A stretch of DNA of 55,650 nt from Chryseobacterium rhizosphaerae (GTDB lineage: Bacteria > Bacteroidota > Bacteroidia > Flavobacteriales > Weeksellaceae): assembly GCF_003385455.1 (NCBI RefSeq), contig NZ_QNUF01000032.1, positions 1 to 55,650 on the forward strand. The letters run 5' to 3'. The notes under the pieces were generated by a model, which made no database searches, was not told the DNA's origin, and saw only the letters and a program-made list of their open reading frames with translations. The position numbers and the translations under genes were made by a program. Of this stretch, positions 23,855 to 32,888 are shown piece after piece. The stretch's first letter is position 1. Each line of letters begins with the position of its first letter.

Positions 23855-24370
23855 TTAAATAAACAGAAGAAGTAAGGATATAATTAATCCGGCAATGGTA
23901 AATTTTATTCCTCGTTTGAATGCCTTGGTTTTAGGATTGAACATCCAGAAGCTTGAGATTACAAAAAAGAAAAGGGCAACTCCGAAGAATATACTTAAAG
24001 GTGCTATGGCATCTTTAGACTGTGATTTGTGAAGAGAAACCATTTTATCCAGTACAAAAGGCAATTCCATTTTTGAATACTTAGCTACTCCTGTTGCTGA
24101 ATCATAAGTTCCTTTTTTAAAGTGGAGAACACTACCTTCAGTCTTTTCTACTTCAAGACCTTTCATCTTCAGTTCTTTTTTCAGTTCTTTTTCAGAAAGG
24201 TTTACAGATAAAGTCTTCTCATACTTTTTTTCACTCTTTAGAAAATCTGTGTCTCTGTAGACCAAAATAATTCCACTTACTGCATACACTGCCATAATAC
24301 CTGCAAGGAAATATCCCAGATAACGGTGTGTAATCCTCATGAAACTTCTCGTGTCTTTAATCTTATCCAT
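23855..24370 (-). CDS. PepSY-associated membrane protein
   Basis: A 171-residue membrane protein with a start at 24370 (MDKIKDTRSFMRITHRYLGY). The first helix (about residues 18-40) carries the HRYLGYFLAGIMAVYAVSG pattern of the PepSY-TM family; a periplasmic loop with a PepSY-like segment follows (KELKKELKMKGLEVEKTEGS), then two more helices around 120-140 and 152-170. It lies 88 bp downstream of the siderophore receptor gene on the same strand and is probably cotranscribed. Such proteins are often partners of ferric-siderophore receptors and may take part in iron release in the periplasm; this is inferred from the pairing. Confidence 0.82.
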   Translation of the reverse strand: MDKIKDTRSFMRITHRYLGYFLAGIMAVYAVSGIILVYRDTDFLKSEKKYEKTLSVNLSEKELKKELKMKGLEVEKTEGSVLHFKKGTYDSATGVAKYSKMELPFVLDKMVSLHKSQSKDAIAPLSIFFGVALFFFVISSFWMFNPKTKAFKRGIKFTIAGLIISLLLLFI

Positions 24371-24458
24371 ATTGTATCGTTTGTTTTTAAATTTCAAAAG
24401 TGGAAACTGCAAAAATGCAATTTCCACTTTGAGTTAAAAAATAAATAGTTATTTATTT

Positions 24459-26783
24459 CTAAAGTTTGTACGTCAATGTAAAATAATAATTTCTCGGCGT
24501 GATCGGGTTTACAGAATAATTCTCGTGAACGTTGTAGTTTACAACATCAAATAAGTTACCCACTTTACCCTGGATAGAGAATTTCTTCCATTCATATCCT
24601 ACAGATACTGTTACCGTAGTGTAATCTTTTAGATCAATCATTCGGGTTACATTATTTCTGGTGATATTGGTAGATTTTGAATCATTCCACCCGGCAATTC
24701 TGTCTCCGATATAATAGATACCTGCACCTACTCTCAATCCTTTTACATAATTGGTGAATTTATAGAAGATGGAAGCATTAGCTGTTGTTGCAGGAGTTCT
24801 TACCAATCTTTGATTTTCGACATATCCTTTTTCAGGGGTGTCTGTATAAACAGCATTGTTGTAAGATACACCGGCAATAATAGAGATGTTTTCGGTAGGA
24901 TTCCCTGTAATATCCAATTCTACCCCACGGCTTCTCATTTTTCCTGCAAGCTCCTTCAGGTTAGAATCAGGAGTCTGTACTTTTCCGGCATTATCAACAT
25001 AGAAATAGTTCTGGTAATAATTATTGTACATTATTTGATACAACGTCAAATTTACTGCTAAGGCGTTATTCCAGAAATTTTTCTTCGCGCCAATTTCGTA
25101 TTGATCAACTGTTGTAGGCTTGATTCCCTGTTTAGCTAAACCATTAACTCTGTTTTGTACATCAGATAAACTTCCACTGGTGTTTAGATTATCCGTTCCG
25201 TCTGACATATAACCTGCATTAGATACAAATGAATTGGTATATGTTGCAAACACAGAAAGGTTATCATTCGGCATATATACTAAACCAAGTTTTGGAGATA
25301 TAGCCTGATCAGAAGTTGCTGTATTATTTACCAGTGTTTTTGTATTGCGGGTAAATTTAGTATTGATAGTCGGCATATTTTCAATATATGACCAACGTAA
25401 ACCAGCGATTACTTTAAACTCCTTAGTAAGACTGATGAAATCTTGTGCATATACACCAATTCTTCTTGTGTTGATTCTGTTTTTTTCTAATGTTTTAGAA
25501 TCGGGCATGCTACCGCTTGCCCATGTAGACGGATCATCCAGATAAACGGTACCATTTGAATTACCATTTGTTCCATATAAATAAGATGTTCCGAAAGTTG
25601 CCTTTTTAGGATCTGCGTTTGGATCGTAATATGTGTAAGAATCTGAACTACCATAATCAGCATCAGCACCAATTAACACTTTATGGTTAATTCTTCCGGT
25701 ATTGAAATCACCATTGATATTCACCTGTGCAGAAGTATAATTCTGCTCATTATAAGTTCTGTTTAATGGTCTGTCCCATGAAAGACGGTCAGAGCCTTTT
25801 TTATATCCCCATTGTACTCTTTCTGTAGAGAAATAGTCTTTCGTATAGTTTTGATAAGACGCCACTGCATTTAATGACCATTTTTCATTAAACTGATGAT
25901 TAAAGGTAACATTGGTTGAGACTTGCTCTACATTCTGATATTGCCAATCTGCTCCCAAGAATGCACTTCTCGACAGAAGGTTATTCATTTCATAGGATAC
26001 TCCGTCTTGTTTTGTAATAGAACCAATACCAAAATCCGGGGTGAAGTTATTTTTAAGATAATCGGCTTCTACAATCAATTGTGATTTTGGGCTGATATTA
26101 AAAAGGAATGACGGATTGAAATAATATTTTTCAGACTGTACCACATCTCTGAAGCTTTCAGCATATTCATAAGCTCCATTTATTCTGAATGCTACATTCT
26201 TGGATAATGGACCATAGATATCAACAGTCGGTTTGTAAGAATTCCAGCTTCCTGCATTTAAACCTACGTTTCCGCCAAAATTAAATTTCGGCTTTTTAGT
26301 AATCATATTGATAATACCACCGGCAGCTGCATTACCAAAAAGCATGGCATTAGCTCCTTTTAATACTTCAACTCTTTCCAGTCCGCTTACTTCAGGAAAA
26401 ACCCCACTGTTTATTCTTGTACCGTTCTTAAAGATATTATCATTCCCTAGATTAAAACCACGGCCACCAAAACTGTCCTGAGAATTTCCTCTTGAAGAGG
26501 TCACATACATTCCGTTTACGTTTTGAAGAACATCACTTAGCTGTTTTGCCTGCTGTTGCTCAATAATCTCATGAGTTACAATCGCAATAGCCTGCGGATT
26601 TTCCATTACCGTAAGGTTAGACTTTGTTGATAAGGATCTTGCCTGGTTAGGATTTCCCGTTTTGTGAAGATTAATGTCTTCAATAGTCTGGGTTCTGATA
26701 GTATCTGCTTCAGCATTTTTAAGCTGGGCACTCAATGATACAGCAGTACATAATAACCCTAAAGAAAGTAGTTGTCTTTTCAT
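24459..26783 (-). CDS. TonB-dependent siderophore receptor
   Basis: A 774-residue outer-membrane receptor. Residues 1-19 are a signal peptide (MKRQLLSLGLLCTAVSLSA). A plug domain follows, with NPQAIAIVTHEIIEQQQAKQ near residue 62, RGFNLGNDNIFKNGTR near 108 and VEVLKGANAMLFGNAAAGG near 137, the typical siderophore-receptor plug. The 22-stranded barrel ends ITPRNYYFTLTYKL, with a TonB-receptor-like aromatic C-terminus. It uses energy from TonB-ExbBD to import a ferric siderophore. It is the first gene of a unit with the PepSY protein. A promoter -7 element and a Fur-like palindrome lie upstream, so iron control is likely. Confidence 0.95.
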   Translation of the reverse strand: MKRQLLSLGLLCTAVSLSAQLKNAEADTIRTQTIEDINLHKTGNPNQARSLSTKSNLTVMENPQAIAIVTHEIIEQQQAKQLSDVLQNVNGMYVTSSRGNSQDSFGGRGFNLGNDNIFKNGTRINSGVFPEVSGLERVEVLKGANAMLFGNAAAGGIINMITKKPKFNFGGNVGLNAGSWNSYKPTVDIYGPLSKNVAFRINGAYEYAESFRDVVQSEKYYFNPSFLFNISPKSQLIVEADYLKNNFTPDFGIGSITKQDGVSYEMNNLLSRSAFLGADWQYQNVEQVSTNVTFNHQFNEKWSLNAVASYQNYTKDYFSTERVQWGYKKGSDRLSWDRPLNRTYNEQNYTSAQVNINGDFNTGRINHKVLIGADADYGSSDSYTYYDPNADPKKATFGTSYLYGTNGNSNGTVYLDDPSTWASGSMPDSKTLEKNRINTRRIGVYAQDFISLTKEFKVIAGLRWSYIENMPTINTKFTRNTKTLVNNTATSDQAISPKLGLVYMPNDNLSVFATYTNSFVSNAGYMSDGTDNLNTSGSLSDVQNRVNGLAKQGIKPTTVDQYEIGAKKNFWNNALAVNLTLYQIMYNNYYQNYFYVDNAGKVQTPDSNLKELAGKMRSRGVELDITGNPTENISIIAGVSYNNAVYTDTPEKGYVENQRLVRTPATTANASIFYKFTNYVKGLRVGAGIYYIGDRIAGWNDSKSTNITRNNVTRMIDLKDYTTVTVSVGYEWKKFSIQGKVGNLFDVVNYNVHENYSVNPITPRNYYFTLTYKL

Positions 26784-26817
26784 TTTATTTTTATGTAGAA
26801 CAGTTTTAAATAAGCCG

Positions 26818-26825
26818 CAAAAGTA
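26818..26825 (-). promoter_or_regulatory. -7 element of the siderophore-receptor gene
   Basis: TACTTTTG on the minus strand fits TAnnTTTG, 35 bp upstream of the receptor start. A clean -33 TTG is not seen. Confidence 0.5.
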
Positions 26826-26849
26826 AGTATTTGTTTAGAATAGATAAAA

Positions 26850-26880
26850 ATTAATATATGATTTTTATCATAATATTAAT
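26850..26880. promoter_or_regulatory. Fur-like palindrome upstream of the siderophore receptor
   Basis: An imperfect palindrome, ATTAATATATGAT-TTTT-ATCATAATATTAAT, lies about 25-55 bp upstream of the receptor -7 element, in the divergent intergenic region. Its size and AT-rich ATGAT...ATCAT arms resemble Fur-box sites. Identification is by eye, not by a matrix. Confidence 0.55.
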
Positions 26881-26966
26881 TCACTGAAATGTGTTTTATT
26901 GTTATTATTGCTGTGGATGGACAATGAGGAGCTTTTTATGAATATATTTGTTATAAAAATAAAATT

Positions 26967-28022
26967 ATGCAATTGGTAAAAGCAGGGCTATGTGCCTTTG
27001 GAATGAGTGGGAAAGTATTTCACGCTCCTTTTTTAAAGGAACATCCCGGATTTTTTATTTCTGCTGTAGTAGAAAGAAGCAAAGAAGAATCTAAAGAAAA
27101 ATACCCTGAAGCCACTATTTATCGCTCAGTAGAAGAGATGCTTCAAAGTGCAGATATAGAATTGGTGGTGATCAATACTCCGGTTCAGACCCATTATGAG
27201 TATGCAAAAAAAGCATTGGAAGCAGGGAAAAATATTATTGTTGAAAAACCATTTACGGTGAATGTGGAAGAAGCTGAAGAACTGGTGAAGCTTGCTGAAG
27301 AAAAAGGGCTCTTTCTAAGTGTTTATCAGAACAGGAGATTTGACCGTGATTTTTTACAGGTAAAGAAAATTTTAGAAGAGGGAAAATTGGGCAGTATCAA
27401 AGAAGCCGAAATTCGCTTTGACAGATTTCGTACGACACCGAGTGGGAAGCAGCATAAGGAAAATCCTGATCAGATAGGTTCGGGTTCTCTTCATGATCTT
27501 GGAGCTCACCTTGTAGATCAGGCTGTGCTGTGTTTCGGATATCCTGAGAAGCTTTTTGCTGATGTATTCTCTATGAAAGGGACGGCATTCGCAAATGATT
27601 ATTTTGAGATCCTTTTATTCTACAAAAATGATGTAAGGGTAAGATTAAAGTCTTCAGTTTTCAGTAAAGAAGCTCATAATGCCTATATCATCCATGGAGA
27701 TAAAGGCAGTTTCTTACAGGAAAGAACCGACAATCAAGAAAATGAATTGGTAGCAGGTGCTATTCCGGTGTACGGAAATGAATGGATGCAAGGATTAAAA
27801 CAACCTGATGGAATTTTAAATTTCCTGAATGAAAACTCCGAAACCGAAAGAATTCTTACTTCAAGCGAAGCCGGAAATTATATGGATTACTACCAGCAGA
27901 TCTATGAACACATTGTATTTGGGTATCCTTTGCCTTCTCCGGGAAGAGAAGTTATTCAGAATATGAAAATTATAGATGCCTCCCTAAAGAGTACAAAAGA
28001 AGAAAAAGTAATCTATTTATAA
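26967..28022 (+). CDS. Gfo/Idh/MocA family oxidoreductase
   Basis: A 351-residue NAD(P)-dependent dehydrogenase. The Rossmann domain begins KAGLCAFGMSGKVFHAPFL, the variant glycine loop of the YdgJ/YhhX-like group, and contains the family motif EKPFTVN near residue 94 (Lys catalytic/cofactor-binding), followed by the substrate domain with GSGSLHDLGAHLVDQA near 170, where the histidines and aspartate form the active site. The substrate, probably a sugar or inositol, cannot be told. It is a single gene, divergent from the siderophore receptor and ending at a long imperfect hairpin. Confidence 0.92.
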   Translation: MQLVKAGLCAFGMSGKVFHAPFLKEHPGFFISAVVERSKEESKEKYPEATIYRSVEEMLQSADIELVVINTPVQTHYEYAKKALEAGKNIIVEKPFTVNVEEAEELVKLAEEKGLFLSVYQNRRFDRDFLQVKKILEEGKLGSIKEAEIRFDRFRTTPSGKQHKENPDQIGSGSLHDLGAHLVDQAVLCFGYPEKLFADVFSMKGTAFANDYFEILLFYKNDVRVRLKSSVFSKEAHNAYIIHGDKGSFLQERTDNQENELVAGAIPVYGNEWMQGLKQPDGILNFLNENSETERILTSSEAGNYMDYYQQIYEHIVFGYPLPSPGREVIQNMKIIDASLKSTKEEKVIYL

Positions 28023-28083
28023 ATAATGAGTTATGAATTATGAGTTGCTTCAGTTCATAATTCATAACTTATCATTATTTTTT
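28021..28083. terminator. Long imperfect inverted repeat acting as terminator
   Basis: AATAATGAGTTATGAATTATGA (28022-28043) is nearly the complement of TCATAATTCATAACTTATCATTATT (28055-28079) around an 11-bp loop. A T-run follows on the plus strand and As precede it on the other. It lies between the convergent oxidoreductase and ABC-F genes. Confidence 0.7.
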
Positions 28084-29977
28084 ATAGGGCTTCCTGAAGT
28101 TCCAGCCATTTCATTTCGTGGCTTTCCAGTTTTTCGGAAATGGTTTCCAATTCTGCAGAAAGTTTGACCACTTTTTCATAATCTGTCTCATTATTAAGCT
28201 GATCTAATATTTTTGCACGTTGTTCCTCCAGCTCTGGCATTTCTTTTTCAATAGTTTCCAACTCTCTTTGTTCTTTAAAAGTGAGCTTTCTTTTTTTAGC
28301 ATTGGAAGATGCTGTAGTTTCCGGGAGAGGCGTATTTTCTTTTACAGGTTCTGTCTTTACCGTTGTATTTTTTCCTAAAGCATCCTCACGGCTTTTAGCT
28401 TCACGGTATTCTGAAAAGTTTCCTACAAAATCTTTTATTTTTCCATCTCCTTCGAAAGCCAAAACATGATCTATGATCCTGTCCATAAAATATCTGTCGT
28501 GGGAAACAATAATTAAAGATCCCTGAAACTGTTGCAGGAAGTTCTCCAGAACGGTTAATGTAGGAAGGTCAAGATCATTCGTAGGTTCATCAAAAATCAA
28601 AAAGTTAGGATTTTGATAAAGAATATACATCAGGTGAAGTCTTCTTTTTTCACCTCCCGAAAGTTTTGAAATAGGAGAGTACTGTGCCTGATCATCAAAT
28701 AAGAACAGTCTTAAGAACTGAGAAGCAGAAAGACTTCTTCCGTTGGCTAAAGGATAGAACTCTGCAATTTCTTTAATGAAATCGATAACACGCTCGTCTT
28801 CTTTATACGTAAGACCTTTCTGGGCAAAATAACCGAAAGAAATAGTTTCTCCCGTTTCAATTTCTCCTTTGTCGGCCTTTTCATAGCCCTGGATAATATT
28901 TAGTAAGGTAGATTTACCCGCTCCGTTTTTTCCAATGATTCCAATTTTTTCACCACGTTGGAACTGATAACTGAAATCTTTTAATAAAACTTTATCTCCA
29001 AAACTTTTATCAATATTCTTCAGTTCTAGAATTTTATTTCCAAGGCGTTTCATTTCGAAATCAAGTTCCAGACCTTGTTTTCTGGTATCGGTTTTGGCTA
29101 CCTTTTCAGTTTCATAAAATGAATCAATTCTGCTTTTAGACTTCGTTGTTCTTGCCTTAGGCTGTCTTCGCATCCATTCAAGCTCTTTTCTATACAGGTT
29201 GTTGGCCTTATCGATGGTCGCACTGAGATTTTCTTCGCGGATCATCTTGTTCTCAAGATATGTAGCATAAGACCCGTTATGAAGATAAAGGTTCTGATCC
29301 TCTATTTCCCAGATAATATCACAAACACTGTCCAGGAAATACCTGTCGTGGGTCACAAGCAGTAAAGTTATTTTAGCTTTATTCAGATAATTTTCAAGCC
29401 ATTCTACCATGTCTACATCCAGGTGGTTGGTAGGCTCATCCATGATCAGGAGTGTGTGTCTGTGCTCAGCTCTGGTTTCTGTTAATAACTTTGCCAACGC
29501 AACACGTTTGATCTGTCCTCCCGAAAGAGTTCCCATTTTCGCATCCAAATCAGTGATCTTAAGCTGGGAAAGAATTTGTTTCATTTCATTTTCCAGATCC
29601 CAAGCTTTATGAGCCTCCATATCAGCCAAAGCTTTTTCAATGAATTCATTATCGGTGGAATGAAGGGATTTATGATAATTTTTCAACGCAAGGATAGGCG
29701 CTGAATCCAGAGTCATCATAAATTCCTCAATGTTTAAATCAGGATCATAATGGATCTCCTGGTCAAACAGAACAACCTGGATATCCTTATTGATGATCGC
29801 AGTACCGCTGTCTGCAATTTCTTTACCCATTAATATTTTCAGAAGGGTAGATTTTCCACTTCCGTTTTTGGCAACAATAGCAATTTTGTCTCCTTCATTG
29901 ATGTGAAAAGAAATGTTTTCGAACAAAACTTTGATACCATAAGATTTGGTAAGATTTTCGGCAGAAACGTAATTCAT
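28082..29977 (-). CDS. ABC-F family ATPase (Uup/YdiF-like)
   Basis: A 631-residue soluble protein with two ABC domains and no membrane segment, an ABC-F translation factor type. Domain 1 has Walker A KNGSGKSTLL near residue 37, signature LSGGQIKR near 153 and Walker B/D-loop MDEPTNHLD near 180. Domain 2 has KNGAGKSTLL near 345, LSGGEKRR near 433 and FDEPTNDLD near 457. The linker between them (KELEWMRRQPKARTTKSK) is the P-site interaction motif region. The C-terminal segment (about 560-631) is a predicted coiled coil, as in Uup. It probably resolves stalled or structured ribosome states; an antibiotic-resistance role is not indicated. Confidence 0.93.
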   Translation of the reverse strand: MNYVSAENLTKSYGIKVLFENISFHINEGDKIAIVAKNGSGKSTLLKILMGKEIADSGTAIINKDIQVVLFDQEIHYDPDLNIEEFMMTLDSAPILALKNYHKSLHSTDNEFIEKALADMEAHKAWDLENEMKQILSQLKITDLDAKMGTLSGGQIKRVALAKLLTETRAEHRHTLLIMDEPTNHLDVDMVEWLENYLNKAKITLLLVTHDRYFLDSVCDIIWEIEDQNLYLHNGSYATYLENKMIREENLSATIDKANNLYRKELEWMRRQPKARTTKSKSRIDSFYETEKVAKTDTRKQGLELDFEMKRLGNKILELKNIDKSFGDKVLLKDFSYQFQRGEKIGIIGKNGAGKSTLLNIIQGYEKADKGEIETGETISFGYFAQKGLTYKEDERVIDFIKEIAEFYPLANGRSLSASQFLRLFLFDDQAQYSPISKLSGGEKRRLHLMYILYQNPNFLIFDEPTNDLDLPTLTVLENFLQQFQGSLIIVSHDRYFMDRIIDHVLAFEGDGKIKDFVGNFSEYREAKSREDALGKNTTVKTEPVKENTPLPETTASSNAKKRKLTFKEQRELETIEKEMPELEEQRAKILDQLNNETDYEKVVKLSAELETISEKLESHEMKWLELQEAL

Positions 29978-30102
29978 TGGAAATTAATGGTTTGATTTTG
30001 ATTTTGAATTGAACCGCAAAAATACGAAAATGTAGCCATAAAACTTTCCGGAACTTCTTTTATAAAAATGAATATTTATAATTTTTTAATAGACTGTGTC
30101 CA

Positions 30103-30131
30103 TTGCCTGAAAAAACTATTCAGTAATTTTG
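30103..30131 (+). promoter_or_regulatory. Promoter of the nucleotidase gene
   Basis: TTG at 30103-30105, an 18-bp spacer and TAATTTTG at 30124-30131, an exact consensus form, 40 bp upstream of the start at 30172. Confidence 0.8.
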
Positions 30132-30171
30132 ATAAGATTAATTTTAATAATACAAAATCTGATTTGAAATA

Positions 30172-30684
30172 ATGAAAAAAGTAATTGTCGACATGGATGG
30201 GGTAATGGCGGATGTATACCATCAGCTGATACAATTTGAAAAAAGAGACTCAGGAAGAGAAATAGAGATCAGTGATCTGACAGGCAAACCTGAAATAGAT
30301 GCATTTCCCAACGGAAAGAAACACGTTAATGAAGTAGGTTTTTTCAGAACTTTACCTGTTATGGAAGGCAGCCGTGAAGCAATAGAATATCTGAACAACA
30401 AATATGAACTGTATATTGTATCTGCAGGCATGGAATTTCCCAACAGCTTAAGAGAAAAATACGACTGGCTTGCAGAGCATTTTCCATTTATTACCTGGGA
30501 ACAGATTGTTCTTTGCGGTAGCAAAAGAGTGGTTTCCGGAGATGTGATGATTGATGACTATCCAAAAAACCTTGATCATTTCCACGGAGAAAGATTAATT
30601 TTTACACAGCCTCATAATGAACTGGTTGAAAATGAAAGCTATAAAAGAGTAGGATCCTGGGATGAGATTATGAATATGCTGTAA
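30172..30684 (+). CDS. 5'(3')-deoxyribonucleotidase (HAD family)
   Basis: A 170-residue HAD-superfamily phosphatase of the 5'-nucleotidase type C group. The catalytic motif DMDGVMADV is at residues 7-15 (nucleophile Asp7, acid Asp9). Motif II lies at about VSAGMEF, and the acidic motif IV is DDYPKNLDHF near 133. It should dephosphorylate deoxynucleoside monophosphates and so help balance dNTP pools. It is a single gene with its own promoter, convergent with the lysozyme gene, and ends only 12 bp from it. Confidence 0.92.
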   Translation: MKKVIVDMDGVMADVYHQLIQFEKRDSGREIEISDLTGKPEIDAFPNGKKHVNEVGFFRTLPVMEGSREAIEYLNNKYELYIVSAGMEFPNSLREKYDWLAEHFPFITWEQIVLCGSKRVVSGDVMIDDYPKNLDHFHGERLIFTQPHNELVENESYKRVGSWDEIMNML

Positions 30685-30696
30685 AGCAGACACAAC

Positions 30697-31560
30697 TTAA
30701 TCTATAGTCAACCTTTTTAGGGACCATGAATTTCCATTGTAAATATTAAGATCCACTTTGGTATTGATACCATGAACAATGCCGTTTTCTGTAAATTGCC
30801 AGAAATCCCATTGGTCATCAGGCGAAGGAGATGGCACATCATTGTAATTGGCTAGCCAGAGTGGATAACCGTCAAATTCACCTTTTAGAAAATCTTTATA
30901 ATAATGGTAGTAGGTATAGATGATAGGTTTTTCACCATAGGTGTCTTCTATTATTTTGCACCATATTTTAAGATCTTCTATCAGCTTTTTGTTTGTTTTG
31001 CGTTTTGGAATTTTCTCAATATCTAAAATAGGAGGGAGGTCTCCGCTTTCTAATTTTACATTAGCCAAAAAATTGTTAGCCTGGATGATAGGGTCTTCGT
31101 CAGCTCTGTAGAAATGATAAGCACCACGGATAAGGTTGTGTTTTTGAGCTTTCCCCCAAAATTCCTCAAAATGCTTGTCGGCATTGCGGTTACCCATGGT
31201 TGCCCGCATAATGACAAATTCTAATGGGATGGTTTTATTGCCAATACTGAGGCTGTCCCATTTAATATCTTCTCTGTTTTGATAATGTGAAACATCAAAG
31301 CCATACGTTTTATCAAGATTATCTGTAAGAATTTTTTGAATCCTTAATGTTTCTCTTTCACTGTTGTGGAGTTTTTTATGACTAAATTTATTAAAGTACA
31401 AAGCATAATAGTAGCTGACGGATTGTTTTAAATAAAAACCGGTCCCTATCAATGCTATAATTAATATTGCCAATACTACCTTTCTGCGGAAAAAATAGTT
31501 CTTCCGTCTATTGATATGGAGCTGTTTGGCAGTTTTTTTGGTGTACTTTTTTGGTGTCAT
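30697..31560 (-). CDS. GH25-family lysozyme (N-acetylmuramidase)
   Basis: A 287-residue hydrolase of glycoside hydrolase family 25, which cleaves the beta-1,4 bond of peptidoglycan. The start at 31560 (MTPKKYTKKTAK) is followed by a basic stretch and one membrane helix near residues 26-46 (KVVLAILIIALIGTGFYL), so it is likely anchored in the inner membrane with the enzyme domain in the periplasm. Catalytic features are GFDVSHYQ near 88, IMRATMGN near 115 and the DxE motif LDIEK near 182, with YYHYYKDFL further on. The anchor rather than a cleaved signal is notable. It is convergent with the nucleotidase gene. Confidence 0.92.
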   Translation of the reverse strand: MTPKKYTKKTAKQLHINRRKNYFFRRKVVLAILIIALIGTGFYLKQSVSYYYALYFNKFSHKKLHNSERETLRIQKILTDNLDKTYGFDVSHYQNREDIKWDSLSIGNKTIPLEFVIMRATMGNRNADKHFEEFWGKAQKHNLIRGAYHFYRADEDPIIQANNFLANVKLESGDLPPILDIEKIPKRKTNKKLIEDLKIWCKIIEDTYGEKPIIYTYYHYYKDFLKGEFDGYPLWLANYNDVPSPSPDDQWDFWQFTENGIVHGINTKVDLNIYNGNSWSLKRLTID

Positions 31561-31611
31561 AAAGTTTTGCAAAACTAACTTTTTTCACTACTAAATGCTA
31601 AATAAAATCAG

Positions 31612-31619
31612 TAAATTTG
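31612..31619 (+). promoter_or_regulatory. -7 element just before ndh
   Basis: TAAATTTG fits the consensus exactly and ends 7 bp before the ATG at 31626. Transcription from it would start at or within a base or two of the start codon, so the mRNA would be nearly leaderless. It also rules out the in-frame codon at 31617, which lies inside it. Confidence 0.6.
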
Positions 31620-31625
31620 TTTATT

Positions 31626-32888
31626 ATGGAAACACGCGAAAAAATCATCATTATAGGAGGAGGATTTGCGGGGCTACAGCTTGCAAAAACATTAAATAAT
31701 AAAAATAAAAAAGTTATTGTACTGGATAGGGTGAATCATCACATGTTCCAGCCGCTTTTTTATCAGGTAGCTTCAGGGAGGATAGAACCTTCCAATATTT
31801 CCTTTCCTTTCCGAAAGATTTTTCAGCAATCCAGAAACACGCAGTTTCGTATGACGGAGGTGAAAGAAATTGATCCTGCCCACAACAAAGTCATTACTGA
31901 TGAAGCAGAATTTACTTATGATAAACTGATTATTGCTACCGGTTGTAAAACTAATTTTTTCGGCAATAAAGATCTTGAAAGCAAAGCTTTTGGGATGAAA
32001 AATACCCAGGAAGCCATCGGGATCAGGAATCATGTTTTAACAACTTTTGAAAAACTGATCCTGGAAAAAAGCCGGAGTGATGACGGAAACTGGAATATTG
32101 TCATTGTAGGAAGCGGACCTACAGGAGTAGAGCTTGCAGGGGCCTTTGCAGAAATGAAAAAAGAAATTCTGCCAAGAGATTATCCGTATATGAATTTTGA
32201 TCAGCTGAAAATTATTCTGGTAAGTTCCACAGAAAAGCCACTTGCCGTGATGAGTAATGAAGCACAGGATCAATCTGAAAAATACCTCAAAGACCTCGGA
32301 GTAACTTTTATGAGTGGTGAAGTGGTTACAGAATATGATGGAGATAAAGTACATCTGAAAAGCGGTAAAGAAATTCCTTCAAACAATGTTATTTGGGCAG
32401 CAGGAGTTACCGGCAATGTAATAGACGGCTTCCCAGAGGAAAAATTAATAAGAAACCGATATATAGTAGACCGCTATAATAGAATAAAAGGCTACGATAA
32501 CATCTATGCCATCGGAGATATTGCCTATATGGAAACTCCGAAATATCCGCAAGGACATCCACAGGTAGCTAATGTGGCCATTAATCAGGCGAAAAATTTA
32601 GGAAGAAATTTTTTAAAGAAGAATCCTTCCGAATGGAAAGAATATGAATATAATGACCAGGGTTCTTTAGCTACTATAGGTAAGCATAGAGCCGTTGTTG
32701 ATTTACCGTTTATAAAATTTCAGGGATTTTTTGCATGGTATTTCTGGATGTTTCTGCATTTAATGTTAATTTTGAGCGTTCGAAATAAGCTGGCCATCTT
32801 TTTCAACTGGATGTGGAGCTATTTCAATAAAGATTCATCTTTAAGATTAATTATTATACCTACTAAGAAAAACGGAACATTACAATGA
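31626..32888 (+). CDS. ndh: Type II NADH:quinone oxidoreductase
   Basis: A 420-residue single-subunit FAD enzyme that passes electrons from NADH to quinone without pumping protons. FAD-binding GGGFAGLQLAK lies near residue 10, NADH-binding IVGSGPTGVELAGAFAEM near 164, and the FAD-contacting YAIGDIA near 293. The C-terminus (about residues 365-400) has WYFWMFLHLMLILS and FFNWMWSYF, amphipathic or hydrophobic helices that attach NDH-2 to the membrane. The start at 31626 (METREKIII) is supported by a -7 element that overlaps the longer start. Its stop overlaps the trmD start (ATGA), so they are coupled. Confidence 0.93.
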   Translation: METREKIIIIGGGFAGLQLAKTLNNKNKKVIVLDRVNHHMFQPLFYQVASGRIEPSNISFPFRKIFQQSRNTQFRMTEVKEIDPAHNKVITDEAEFTYDKLIIATGCKTNFFGNKDLESKAFGMKNTQEAIGIRNHVLTTFEKLILEKSRSDDGNWNIVIVGSGPTGVELAGAFAEMKKEILPRDYPYMNFDQLKIILVSSTEKPLAVMSNEAQDQSEKYLKDLGVTFMSGEVVTEYDGDKVHLKSGKEIPSNNVIWAAGVTGNVIDGFPEEKLIRNRYIVDRYNRIKGYDNIYAIGDIAYMETPKYPQGHPQVANVAINQAKNLGRNFLKKNPSEWKEYEYNDQGSLATIGKHRAVVDLPFIKFQGFFAWYFWMFLHLMLILSVRNKLAIFFNWMWSYFNKDSSLRLIIIPTKKNGTLQ

